Below, in pieces: positions 1 through 5,715 of a stretch of 5,715 nucleotides of DNA (position 1 is the first letter of the stretch; each line of letters begins with the position of its first letter). Both the position numbers and the translations under genes were made by a program. A model generated the notes under the pieces. It saw nothing but the letters and a program-made list of their open reading frames with translations. It had not been told where the DNA came from and did no database searches. The DNA comes from Gammaproteobacteria bacterium (GTDB lineage Bacteria; Pseudomonadota; Gammaproteobacteria; UBA9214): assembly GCA_003454335.1 (NCBI GenBank), contig DMKK01000281.1:858-6572 (forward strand). The letters are read 5' to 3'.

Positions 1-3000
1 CCGGCCTTGCGCAGTATCTCGAGTTCAGTCCCGGTCACTGCCGGTGTGCTCGCAGACAGGGTGTGCGGTTTTGTCCCTGGCAGGTTGGCGGGGATGTGGA
101 TAGTGAACGTGGAACCCTTGCCAGGCTCGCTGGCAGCGCCGAGATCACCCCCCAGTAGTTTGCAGAAACGTCGCGAGATCGCCAGCCCCAGCCCGGTGCC
201 GCCGTAATCCCGTGTGGTTGAATCGTCCGCCTGGGTGAACTCCTCGAAGACATGCTCAATCTTGTCTGCTGCAATACCGATGCCGGTATCGCTGACTGCA
301 AATGTCAGCCAGTCCACACCTGCCTCCACGTAGCGGTTGACGTGCAGGGTTATAGTGCCGTCATGCGTAAACTTGGCCGCGTTCGACAACAGGTTGAACA
401 GGGTCTGGCGCAACTTGGTCAGGTCCTGATGGGCGTTGCCAAGTTCATTGCCGCGCATAACAGACAAGGTGTTGTTGTTTTTCTCCATCAAGGGGTGGGC
501 GGTGCCACTGACTTCATCGATCAGGTTGTCGATGTCGATGTCTTCGGCAAAGGCCTCCATCTTGCCGGACTCGACCTTGGCAAGATCGAGGACGTCGTTA
601 ATGAGTGCAAGCAGATGGGTGCCGGCCTTATTGATCTTTTGCAGGTCCGGAACAAAATCTTCCTGTTCCATGTCCTCGGCTTCCTCGATCAGCATCTCGC
701 TGTAACCGAGGATGGCGTTCATGGGCGTACGCAACTCGTGGCTCATGTTGGCAAGAAATGCACTCTTGGCCTGGTTGGCAGCCTCTGCAGCCAGCTTGGC
801 AGTGCGCAGGGTGTCTTCACTGCGTTTGCGTTCGGTGATGTCATGGAATACCACCACGGCACCGACGAGATTTCCGCCATGACTGATCGGAGTGGCTGAG
901 TACTCAACAGGGAACGCCGTGCCGTCTTTGCGCCACAGCACCTCGTCGTCGATATGGTGTGTCACGCCATCCTGGAATGCGGCATGCATGGGGCAATCGA
1001 CTGCTTCATAATCGGCACCATCGGCATGTGCATAATGAACGGCCTCATGCATGGATTTCCCCAGCAATTCATCCGGGCGGTAGCCCAGCATGTCGGCTGC
1101 CGCCCGGTTGTAGAAGGTGACCTGTCCTTCGATACCCAGCCCGAAGATTCCCTCACCGGCGGAATCCAGGATCAGGTCATTGCGTTCCCGCGCTTCCTGC
1201 AGGGCCAGTTCTACCTCTTTTGCCGCGGTGATGTCCTCGGTCATCGCAACGAAGTGCGTCACTGTGCCGGCATCATCGGTGACCGGTGCGATGGAGACCG
1301 AACCCCAGTAGAGCGCGCCGCTCTTCTTGCGATTGCGAATCTCGCTGCGCCACACCTTGCCCGCGAGGATGGTCTGCCACAGACTGGCGTATTGATCCGG
1401 CGATGTCTCGCCGCTTTTTAGCAGCCGCGGGTTCTTGCCCAGAACCTCATCGGACTGATAACCGGTGATCCGGGTAAAGGCGGGGTTGACATGCTCAATA
1501 TTGCCATCGACATCGGTGATGACGACGCTCAGCGGGCTTTGTTCCACCGCCTGCACCAGTTTTTTCAGTTCACGCGTGCGCTCCTCAACCAGCCGCTCCA
1601 GGCGTGCCTTGGCGCGGTCGCCCAGCCAGACGCTGAGCCCGGTCAGCGCGAGTGCCAGTAGCGCTGTTACCCCCAGAGCGCCGATCACCAGGTTGCGCAG
1701 CGCCAGGTAAGGCGCCAGCGCCTCGTCCGCATCGATCTCGGTGGTGAGGCCTACACCCAGTTCTCTGGACCACAGCCAGGCGCCGAGGACCGGTACGCCG
1801 CGGTAGTCGCGATAGCCCGCCACATCCATGCCGGACCGTCCGTGGGTCGCTTCACTGGCCATCAGGGTGAGTGGCCACTCCGGGCGCCCGGACCCTGGCA
1901 CATGGCCCGACAGCAGATTGCCACCGGGATCGGCAATACGAAAACTTTGGAGGCTCGTGTCGCCAGTGCCGGTTGTCGTGACAATGCCGGCGTCAAGCAA
2001 TGACTGCTCGAATCGGGATACGGTCAACAGGCGGCCATTTTTGTCAATGGCATAGGTCTCGCCACTGTCACCCGGACGTCCCGTTTCGGTAATCCGGGTC
2101 AGCTCGAACGCCGGTTCGAAACGCACAGTAAACACCGCGATCACCTCACCGTTCGTATCCCGCAGCGGCGTCGCGAAGAACATGGTCGATGCGTGCTGCA
2201 CCATTTGACCGTGCTGGTCACGCAGCGGAACGTCTGAAACGATCGGGGGTATAAAAACGGTTTCACCCGCAAAGACACGGTCCATCAGTCTGGCGCGCTG
2301 CTGCGCGATGAGATTCAGGGTTCCCAGATTGGCATCGCGCATCGACGCGATGCTGACGCGATCCGGTGAAATAATGAATAATCCCCTGGCGTTCATACGC
2401 TCCAGGCGCGGCTGCAACAGTGTTCGCAGGCGCTGCATTGCGGGGTCAATGCTTAATGCCGGCGCGTTGCGGGGCACAGCCAGCAGGGCAGCCGTGGCCT
2501 CCCGCACTGCCGGTTCGTTGGCAAGGTCAACTACCAGTCCCTGTCGGCTTTCGAACCAGGTCAGTAACGACTGGTGCACCGAATTGTTGATGATAGTCAG
2601 CTGGTTGCCGAGGTTATGCCGGAGTTGGTCGTTCACCCTTTCCAGCGAGTACCCGGCCAGCACCATCACCATGCCCAGGAACAGCGCTACCGCCACTGCC
2701 CCGATGCGTCGAACGGCAGCGGAGCTGAGCCATGTCGGTCGTTGATGACTGCTGAGACGCTGCAGGAGAACCGGTATCAGCAGCACCAGGATGATTAACC
2801 CGGCTACGAGGAACCACCAGAGACTGTGCTCTGTCGGGGCCGCATCATCTAATGGAGGTGCCGCGAGCGGTGCCCAGCGAGTGTAGATTGCGCGAACGTC
2901 ATCCCTTGGGAGACTGCGGATTGCACGGTTCAACAACTCGACCAGCTGCGGCCAGTCCGAGCGGACACCAAATCCCAGTTCCATGACATCCAGGCCGGAG

Positions 3001-3692
3001 TCAGCGGCAATCCTGATGTTGGCCAGGTTGTTTTCCGTGATCAGGTAGCTGGCAACGGCAAGGCTCTCCACCACCGCCGTGACCTGGCCGGAGGCCACTG
3101 CACGCAGGCCGTCCAGGGAAGAGGCTACCTGCCTGATCTTTATGCCGGGATAGTCGGTCCGGATTAATTCCTCAATGGCATAACCCTTGACCAGTGCCAC
3201 CTCCAGTCCCGCCAGATCATTGAGTCCATCAATCGCCTTATAATCTTTTTGCGTGACAATGGACCATGGCACCGACGTTACCACGTCGGTATAGGTCAAA
3301 AAATCCAGGCGTTCGGGTGTCCCGTGACTGAGGGAGACCAGGTCAAGGGAGCGATCGCGGGCTCGCTCCAGCGCCTGATTCCAGCCTATATTCGGTATCA
3401 TCTCCACTGTAATACCAAGACGCTGTGCCAGTAGCTGCAAAAAATCTGCTGCCATGCCACGGTGAACGCCCTGGCGGTCAATAAAATCGAAGGGCGGCCA
3501 GGCTGGATCGACACCCAGGCGTATTACCGGATGTTCCAGGACCCATTGCCGTTCCGTTTCGCTGAGTGCAATTGTGTTGTGCTGGCCGATTGCAGACTCA
3601 TTATCGGGCGGGCTCGCAAAACTGTGTGTGCCAGCTGACAGTAGCCACAGGCACAGCAGCGTTAACAGGGTTCCGGTCAGGCGATACTGCAT
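1..3692 (-). CDS. Multi-sensor histidine kinase (SBP_bac_3, Cache, PAS, PAS, HisKA, HATPase), C-terminus beyond window
   Basis: Inner-membrane sensor kinase that would autophosphorylate on His and pass the phosphate to a receiver domain or regulator. One open frame gives 1230 codons with no stop before the left edge. Residues 1-27 are a signal peptide. About 45-272 is a periplasmic solute-binding (SBP_bac_3) domain of the BvgS Venus-flytrap kind, with LGVDPAWPPFDF at 59-70. A membrane helix lies at about 292-312, a short basic cytoplasmic turn follows, and a second helix lies at about 330-350. A dCache-like periplasmic domain spans about 351-665 (GDSGETYAID near 544, YRGVPVLGAW at 630). The third helix is about 668-690, then a coiled linker. 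PAS1 is about 712-820. PAS2 is about 835-955, with HYAHADG from 886 and Cys900. HisKA carries MSHELRTP with phospho-acceptor His985. The HATPase has the N box NLLSNAAKF from 1100, DTGIGI from 1135 and GGTGLGL from 1164. The linker after about 1205 may lead to a receiver domain outside the window; this is inference. The ATG at 3692 is the first start after the upstream stop and gives a good signal peptide, but no clear Shine-Dalgarno precedes it. Confidence 0.95.
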   Translation of the reverse strand, partial: MQYRLTGTLLTLLCLWLLSAGTHSFASPPDNESAIGQHNTIALSETERQWVLEHPVIRLGVDPAWPPFDFIDRQGVHRGMAADFLQLLAQRLGITVEMIPNIGWNQALERARDRSLDLVSLSHGTPERLDFLTYTDVVTSVPWSIVTQKDYKAIDGLNDLAGLEVALVKGYAIEELIRTDYPGIKIRQVASSLDGLRAVASGQVTAVVESLAVASYLITENNLANIRIAADSGLDVMELGFGVRSDWPQLVELLNRAIRSLPRDDVRAIYTRWAPLAAPPLDDAAPTEHSLWWFLVAGLIILVLLIPVLLQRLSSHQRPTWLSSAAVRRIGAVAVALFLGMVMVLAGYSLERVNDQLRHNLGNQLTIINNSVHQSLLTWFESRQGLVVDLANEPAVREATAALLAVPRNAPALSIDPAMQRLRTLLQPRLERMNARGLFIISPDRVSIASMRDANLGTLNLIAQQRARLMDRVFAGETVFIPPIVSDVPLRDQHGQMVQHASTMFFATPLRDTNGEVIAVFTVRFEPAFELTRITETGRPGDSGETYAIDKNGRLLTVSRFEQSLLDAGIVTTTGTGDTSLQSFRIADPGGNLLSGHVPGSGRPEWPLTLMASEATHGRSGMDVAGYRDYRGVPVLGAWLWSRELGVGLTTEIDADEALAPYLALRNLVIGALGVTALLALALTGLSVWLGDRAKARLERLVEERTRELKKLVQAVEQSPLSVVITDVDGNIEHVNPAFTRITGYQSDEVLGKNPRLLKSGETSPDQYASLWQTILAGKVWRSEIRNRKKSGALYWGSVSIAPVTDDAGTVTHFVAMTEDITAAKEVELALQEARERNDLILDSAGEGIFGLGIEGQVTFYNRAAADMLGYRPDELLGKSMHEAVHYAHADGADYEAVDCPMHAAFQDGVTHHIDDEVLWRKDGTAFPVEYSATPISHGGNLVGAVVVFHDITERKRSEDTLRTAKLAAEAANQAKSAFLANMSHELRTPMNAILGYSEMLIEEAEDMEQEDFVPDLQKINKAGTHLLALINDVLDLAKVESGKMEAFAEDIDIDNLIDEVSGTAHPLMEKNNNTLSVMRGNELGNAHQDLTKLRQTLFNLLSNAAKFTHDGTITLHVNRYVEAGVDWLTFAVSDTGIGIAADKIEHVFEEFTQADDSTTRDYGGTGLGLAISRRFCKLLGGDLGAASEPGKGSTFTIHIPANLPGTKPHTLSASTPAVTGTELEILRKA
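1694..2642 (-). other. Periplasmic double-Cache-like sensor domain of the kinase
   Basis: Approximate extent, residues about 351-667, between the second and third membrane helices. It begins with a long amphipathic helix after the membrane. It has the family-typical GDSGETYAID segment near residue 544 and a membrane-proximal YRGVPVLGAWLW segment at 630, followed by a strand ending in TTEIDADEAL. Cache domains bind small molecules outside the membrane in kinases and chemoreceptors. The ligand is unknown. Family assignment is by recognisable motifs, not by a profile search. Confidence 0.8.
2877..3557 (-). other. Periplasmic solute-binding (BvgS-like Venus flytrap) domain of the kinase
   Basis: Approximate extent of the first sensor domain, residues about 46-272 of the kinase. 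It starts with a leader resembling the 'LSETERQWVLEHP' lead-in common to BvgS-type flytrap domains. It continues through a first-strand motif (IRLGVDPAWPPF), a ligand-loop-like segment (SHGTPERLDFLTYT), a VALVKGYA segment typical of the second lobe and a closing IYTRWAPL helix. In known relatives such domains bind small polar ligands such as amino acids or organic acids. The ligand here cannot be read from sequence. Boundaries are by eye. Confidence 0.85.
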
Positions 3693-3731
3693 GGGATGAG
3701 TGGGTTGTTCAGAGCTGCTATCTACCGTGTT

Positions 3732-4646
3732 TTAGTCTTTCGCATGATGCATGCCAAAGTAGTATACCCGCCTTTTGAGCGGTGCCACTGTATCCGGGTT
3801 AAGCACCAGTTCCGGATTCTTCAGGCGGACAACATCCTGCTGTCGCTTGACCCATTCTTCAGCAGTGCTCAGGGTAGACAGTACGCTGCTCGCGCCTTTG
3901 GTGTAGTAGTGCCCCGGGATAACGACCCTGGGCTGGTAGCGCAGCAGTGCCGCATCAACATCTTCGTAGGAAAGAATGTGACTTGAGTCATCGATATTCA
4001 TAATGAGGACATCGACATTCTTCAATGCTTCATCAACGAACCCGGCTGGCAACGGCCGGTTATCCCCCCAGTGGGCAATGCGCAGCCCCCCGGTCTCTAT
4101 AATCTGAATGAAATTATCCATGTGCAGGGGATTGTCCGGTGGACAAAAATCCTGTTTGAACTCGGTGGCCGCTTCTGTCCACTTGTACCAGCCTTTGGAC
4201 TTGCACATGTGCTTGTCAGCCAGACCGGTAATCCGGACATCGCCGAGCGCAAACTCGCCGGTCATGCGTTCCAGCACCATGGTTGCATGCGGACGGTACA
4301 CTGCGTCGTGATCAAAGTGCGCATGCGTGGACAGCACGATGTCTACCGGGGTGGCCGGGAACTCACCCGGAAACCAGAGTCCCCACGCCCCGGACGGGTC
4401 GTTCCGCCAGGGGTCTACCAGAATGCGAATACCATCGGGTGAAGTGATCTTGAAGGCCATATGGCCGTAGAATTCTATTTTGACATCGTCGGCTTTTGTG
4501 GCATCCCCCCCTTTAGTCTGGGCAAGAATCACGTTGTTATTGTTTTCAGAGAATTTCCAGGAATCAGAATGCGAATATGCCAATGGCGCAAACAAAAACA
4601 TTGTCGCCAGGACGACTGCGGACATGGCAGGTTTAAGCAGGTTCAT
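3732..4646 (-). CDS. Exported metallo-beta-lactamase-fold hydrolase (UlaG-like)
   Basis: A 304-residue metal-dependent hydrolase of the MBL superfamily, probably periplasmic. Residues 1-25 form a signal peptide (basic MNLLKP start, hydrophobic core, likely cut after AYS). The fold opens with KIEFYGHMAFKI and the IRILVDPW strand at about 56-80, which resembles the UlaG/lactonase-like branch. The metal motif THAHFDHD gives His108, His110, Asp112 and His113. Further likely ligands are His192/Asp195 in AHWGD and His246 in PGHYY. The mature protein has only two cysteines, Cys148 and Cys168, flanking an insert, so a disulfide is plausible. The ATG at 4646 is preferred over an in-frame ATG at 4715 because it starts the signal peptide and has GGAG 10 nt upstream; the longer form would also begin inside the intergenic repeat region. 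It is the first gene of a likely operon with the kinase. The substrate cannot be deduced: lactone, phosphodiester or other esters all fit the fold. Confidence 0.92.
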   Translation of the reverse strand: MNLLKPAMSAVVLATMFLFAPLAYSHSDSWKFSENNNNVILAQTKGGDATKADDVKIEFYGHMAFKITSPDGIRILVDPWRNDPSGAWGLWFPGEFPATPVDIVLSTHAHFDHDAVYRPHATMVLERMTGEFALGDVRITGLADKHMCKSKGWYKWTEAATEFKQDFCPPDNPLHMDNFIQIIETGGLRIAHWGDNRPLPAGFVDEALKNVDVLIMNIDDSSHILSYEDVDAALLRYQPRVVIPGHYYTKGASSVLSTLSTAEEWVKRQQDVVRLKNPELVLNPDTVAPLKRRVYYFGMHHAKD

Positions 4647-4656
4647 TCGTTGTATT

Positions 4657-4660
4657 CTCC
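4657..4660 (-). promoter_or_regulatory. Ribosome-binding site of the MBL hydrolase gene
   Basis: GGAG on the minus strand, 10 nt before ATG 4646. It supports this start over the longer in-frame option at 4715. Confidence 0.65.
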
Positions 4661-4686
4661 GGGATAACAGGACATGGTTGTTGTGC

Positions 4687-4763
4687 AAAAGCGGCCGGAT
4701 ACATTTATTGATCAAACTTCCCGGTGTTCAGGTTTTTGTTGAAAAATGTATCCGGCCGCTTTT
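4687..4763. repeat. Perfect 20-bp inverted repeat with 37-bp spacer
   Basis: The left arm at 4687-4706 (AAAAGCGGCCGGATACATTT) is the exact reverse complement of the right arm at 4744-4763. The spacer holds the 8-bp palindrome TTGATCAA at 4708-4715. Pairing stops at both ends of the arms (4686/4764 and 4707/4743 do not match). The element sits between two divergent genes and upstream of the TATAAT box, so it is likely outside the rightward transcript and would act as DNA. It may be a paired operator for a regulator serving both directions. A miniature inverted-repeat element is an alternative, but no target-site duplication is evident. Confidence 0.9.
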
Positions 4764-4778
4764 CTTCAGCCCCTAATG

Positions 4779-4784
4779 TATAAT
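4779..4784 (+). promoter_or_regulatory. Putative -10 box for the DUF3604 gene
   Basis: A perfect TATAAT preceded directly by TG. At a 16-18 bp spacing there is no recognisable TTGACA; that position falls in the right arm of the inverted repeat (CCGCTT around 4756-4761). This is the pattern of a promoter needing an activator, or blocked by a repressor, at the repeat. Transcription would start near 4791 and leave an 80-odd nt leader. Confidence 0.5.
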
Positions 4785-4860
4785 CGTCATCAGCGCTTTT
4801 TCCCACAACCATAAATCCTTCGGTAATGTACTGGAAGCAGGATTATAAAGACGAAACCAT

Positions 4861-4866
4861 GAGGAG
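4861..4866 (+). promoter_or_regulatory. Strong ribosome-binding site of the DUF3604 gene
   Basis: GAGGAG with 7 nt to ATG 4874. It decides the start: the in-frame ATG at 4859 overlaps this site and has no comparable purine-rich motif ahead of it. Confidence 0.8.
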
Positions 4867-4873
4867 CCGGGCC

Positions 4874-5715
4874 ATGAGAAACAAAATCTATCATAGCATG
4901 ACAAATAAGATTATCCCGGTCTGCATGGCCATAAGCCTCTCCGTGATAACGACTGCATCTGTAGCAGCGGATGAGGGCGTCCCGATGCCGGGAACATTGA
5001 CCGCTGACTACCCTGGCAAGGCCTATTCGCCCTATGCGAAACGCAGCTTCCCCGAGCGGCCGCTGTGGGGTGATTCGCATCTGCACACGGCGCTTTCCAT
5101 GGACGCGGGCCTGTTTGGCAACCGCCTGCCACCGCGTGAAGCCTATCGGTTCGCGCGGGGTGAGGAAGTGGTGTCCTCCACCGGGCAGACGGTTCGGTTG
5201 TCGCGCCCGCTGGACTGGGTGGTGATTGCCGACCATTCCGATGGCATGGGCTTGTTCGGCGATCTTGCTGCCGGCAAGCCACAATTGTTGACCTACGAAC
5301 AGGGCGCTCGCTGGAACAAGGGCCTTACAGAAGGCGGTGATGCGGCGGTTCAGGCGGCGCTTGATCTAATCACCAACTTCTCGCAGGGCAACGTGGATCC
5401 GGGCTTGATGGCACTCTATTCGCCGGGCTCGAAACTCTACAAGAATCTCTGGGAAAGAGTCATCGACGAGGCCGAGGTATTCAACGACCCGGGGCGTTTC
5501 ACCGCCTTTATCGGTTTCGAGTGGACCTCGCTTATTAAAGGCAACAACATGCACCGTGTCGTCATCATGCGTGACGGCCCGGTACGTGCGCGACAAGTCG
5601 TACCTTTCACGATGACAGCGCCGCAGGGTAGCCCGGATCCGCGCGATCTGTGGCAGTACCTGACCAATTACGAGGAAAAGACCGACGGTGAGGTACTGGC
5701 CATCCCGCACAACGG
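4874..5715 (+). CDS. Exported DUF3604 (PHP-like) protein, 3' end beyond window
   Basis: The first 280 codons of a DUF3604-family protein; family members are usually around 600-700 residues, so under half is present. Residues 1 to about 32 are a signal peptide ending ...TTASVAA, so the product is likely periplasmic or secreted. The mature part has the family signature WGDSHLHT at 65-72, which resembles the first metal-binding motif of PHP phosphoesterases (His69, His71). ADHSDGMG follows, with Asp120 and His121, then FIGFEWTS (Glu216, Trp217), NNMHR with His227, and AIPHN with His279 at the edge. These spaced His/Asp/Glu motifs suggest a metal-dependent hydrolase, but the family has no settled function and no substrate is proposed here. 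ATG 4874 is chosen because GAGGAG lies 7 nt upstream. In-frame ATGs at 4859 and 4898 are possible alternatives. It is transcribed away from the MBL-kinase pair. Confidence 0.93.
   Translation, partial: MRNKIYHSMTNKIIPVCMAISLSVITTASVAADEGVPMPGTLTADYPGKAYSPYAKRSFPERPLWGDSHLHTALSMDAGLFGNRLPPREAYRFARGEEVVSSTGQTVRLSRPLDWVVIADHSDGMGLFGDLAAGKPQLLTYEQGARWNKGLTEGGDAAVQAALDLITNFSQGNVDPGLMALYSPGSKLYKNLWERVIDEAEVFNDPGRFTAFIGFEWTSLIKGNNMHRVVIMRDGPVRARQVVPFTMTAPQGSPDPRDLWQYLTNYEEKTDGEVLAIPHN

Larger units (their letters stand above)
4647..4873. promoter_or_regulatory. Divergent intergenic control region
   Basis: These 227 bp separate the start codons of the MBL hydrolase (minus) and the DUF3604 protein (plus). 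The region is more AT-rich than the flanking genes and contains no convincing gene of its own. It holds the long inverted repeat, a right-facing TATAAT box and both ribosome-binding sites. Any promoter for the MBL-kinase operon must lie here or overlap the repeat, but no good -35/-10 pair could be read on the minus strand. Confidence 0.8.

Noticed and set aside
252..899. 215-codon plus-strand open frame inside the kinase
   Set aside because: It is antisense to the kinase HATPase/HisKA region, which has textbook motifs. The peptide shows no domain and no ribosome-binding site was evident.
3271..3290. 8-bp perfect stem (ACCGACGT/ACGTCGGT) with a 4-nt loop
   Set aside because: It lies within the solute-binding domain of the kinase, encodes ordinary residues there and has no T-run. 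Chance in a coding region is the simplest explanation.
4664..4669. TGTTAT on the minus strand as a -10 box for the MBL gene
   Set aside because: Transcription would begin at about 4657, removing most of the GGAG ribosome-binding site at 4660-4657.
4687..4763. The inverted repeat as a transcription terminator
   Set aside because: Both flanking genes are transcribed away from it, so no gene ends there. The 37-nt loop is also too long for a typical intrinsic terminator.
4859..4873. Earlier in-frame ATG for the DUF3604 gene
   Set aside because: It overlaps the GAGGAG site that is ideally placed for ATG 4874 and would add MRSRA before an already complete signal peptide.
4790..5284. 164-codon minus-strand open frame opposite the DUF3604 gene
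   Set aside because: The plus strand encodes clear DUF3604 motifs and a signal peptide here. The antisense product is Arg/His-rich with no recognisable family.

Overview
The window has the look of a Gram-negative proteobacterial chromosome, most likely gammaproteobacterial. The coding DNA is moderately GC-rich, all three proteins carry export signals, and a large membrane sensor kinase is present. The taxon is inferred from protein style only. No rRNA, tRNA, CRISPR array, transposase or phage gene is visible.

Layout: (1) Positions 3692 down to 1, minus strand, are one uninterrupted reading frame that runs off the left edge. It encodes at least 1230 residues of a multi-sensor histidine kinase: signal peptide, BvgS-like periplasmic solute-binding domain, membrane helix, second membrane helix, periplasmic Cache domain, third membrane helix, two PAS domains, HisKA and HATPase. 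(2) Positions 4646 down to 3732, also minus, encode a 304-residue exported metallo-beta-lactamase-fold hydrolase. It lies 39 bp upstream of the kinase, probably in the same operon and in the same reading frame. (3) Positions 4647 to 4873 are the divergent intergenic region. It carries a perfect 20-bp inverted repeat around a 37-bp spacer and a consensus TATAAT box facing right. (4) From 4874 to the right edge, plus strand, lie the first 280 codons of an exported DUF3604 (PHP-like) protein.

Together these look like a compact divergent locus: two secreted, probably metal-dependent hydrolases and a kinase with two extracytoplasmic sensor domains. An attractive but untested reading is that the kinase senses a substrate or product of the exported hydrolases, with the inverted repeat as the shared control site. 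The sequence supports the architecture and families. It does not identify a substrate, a response regulator or the protein that binds the repeat.
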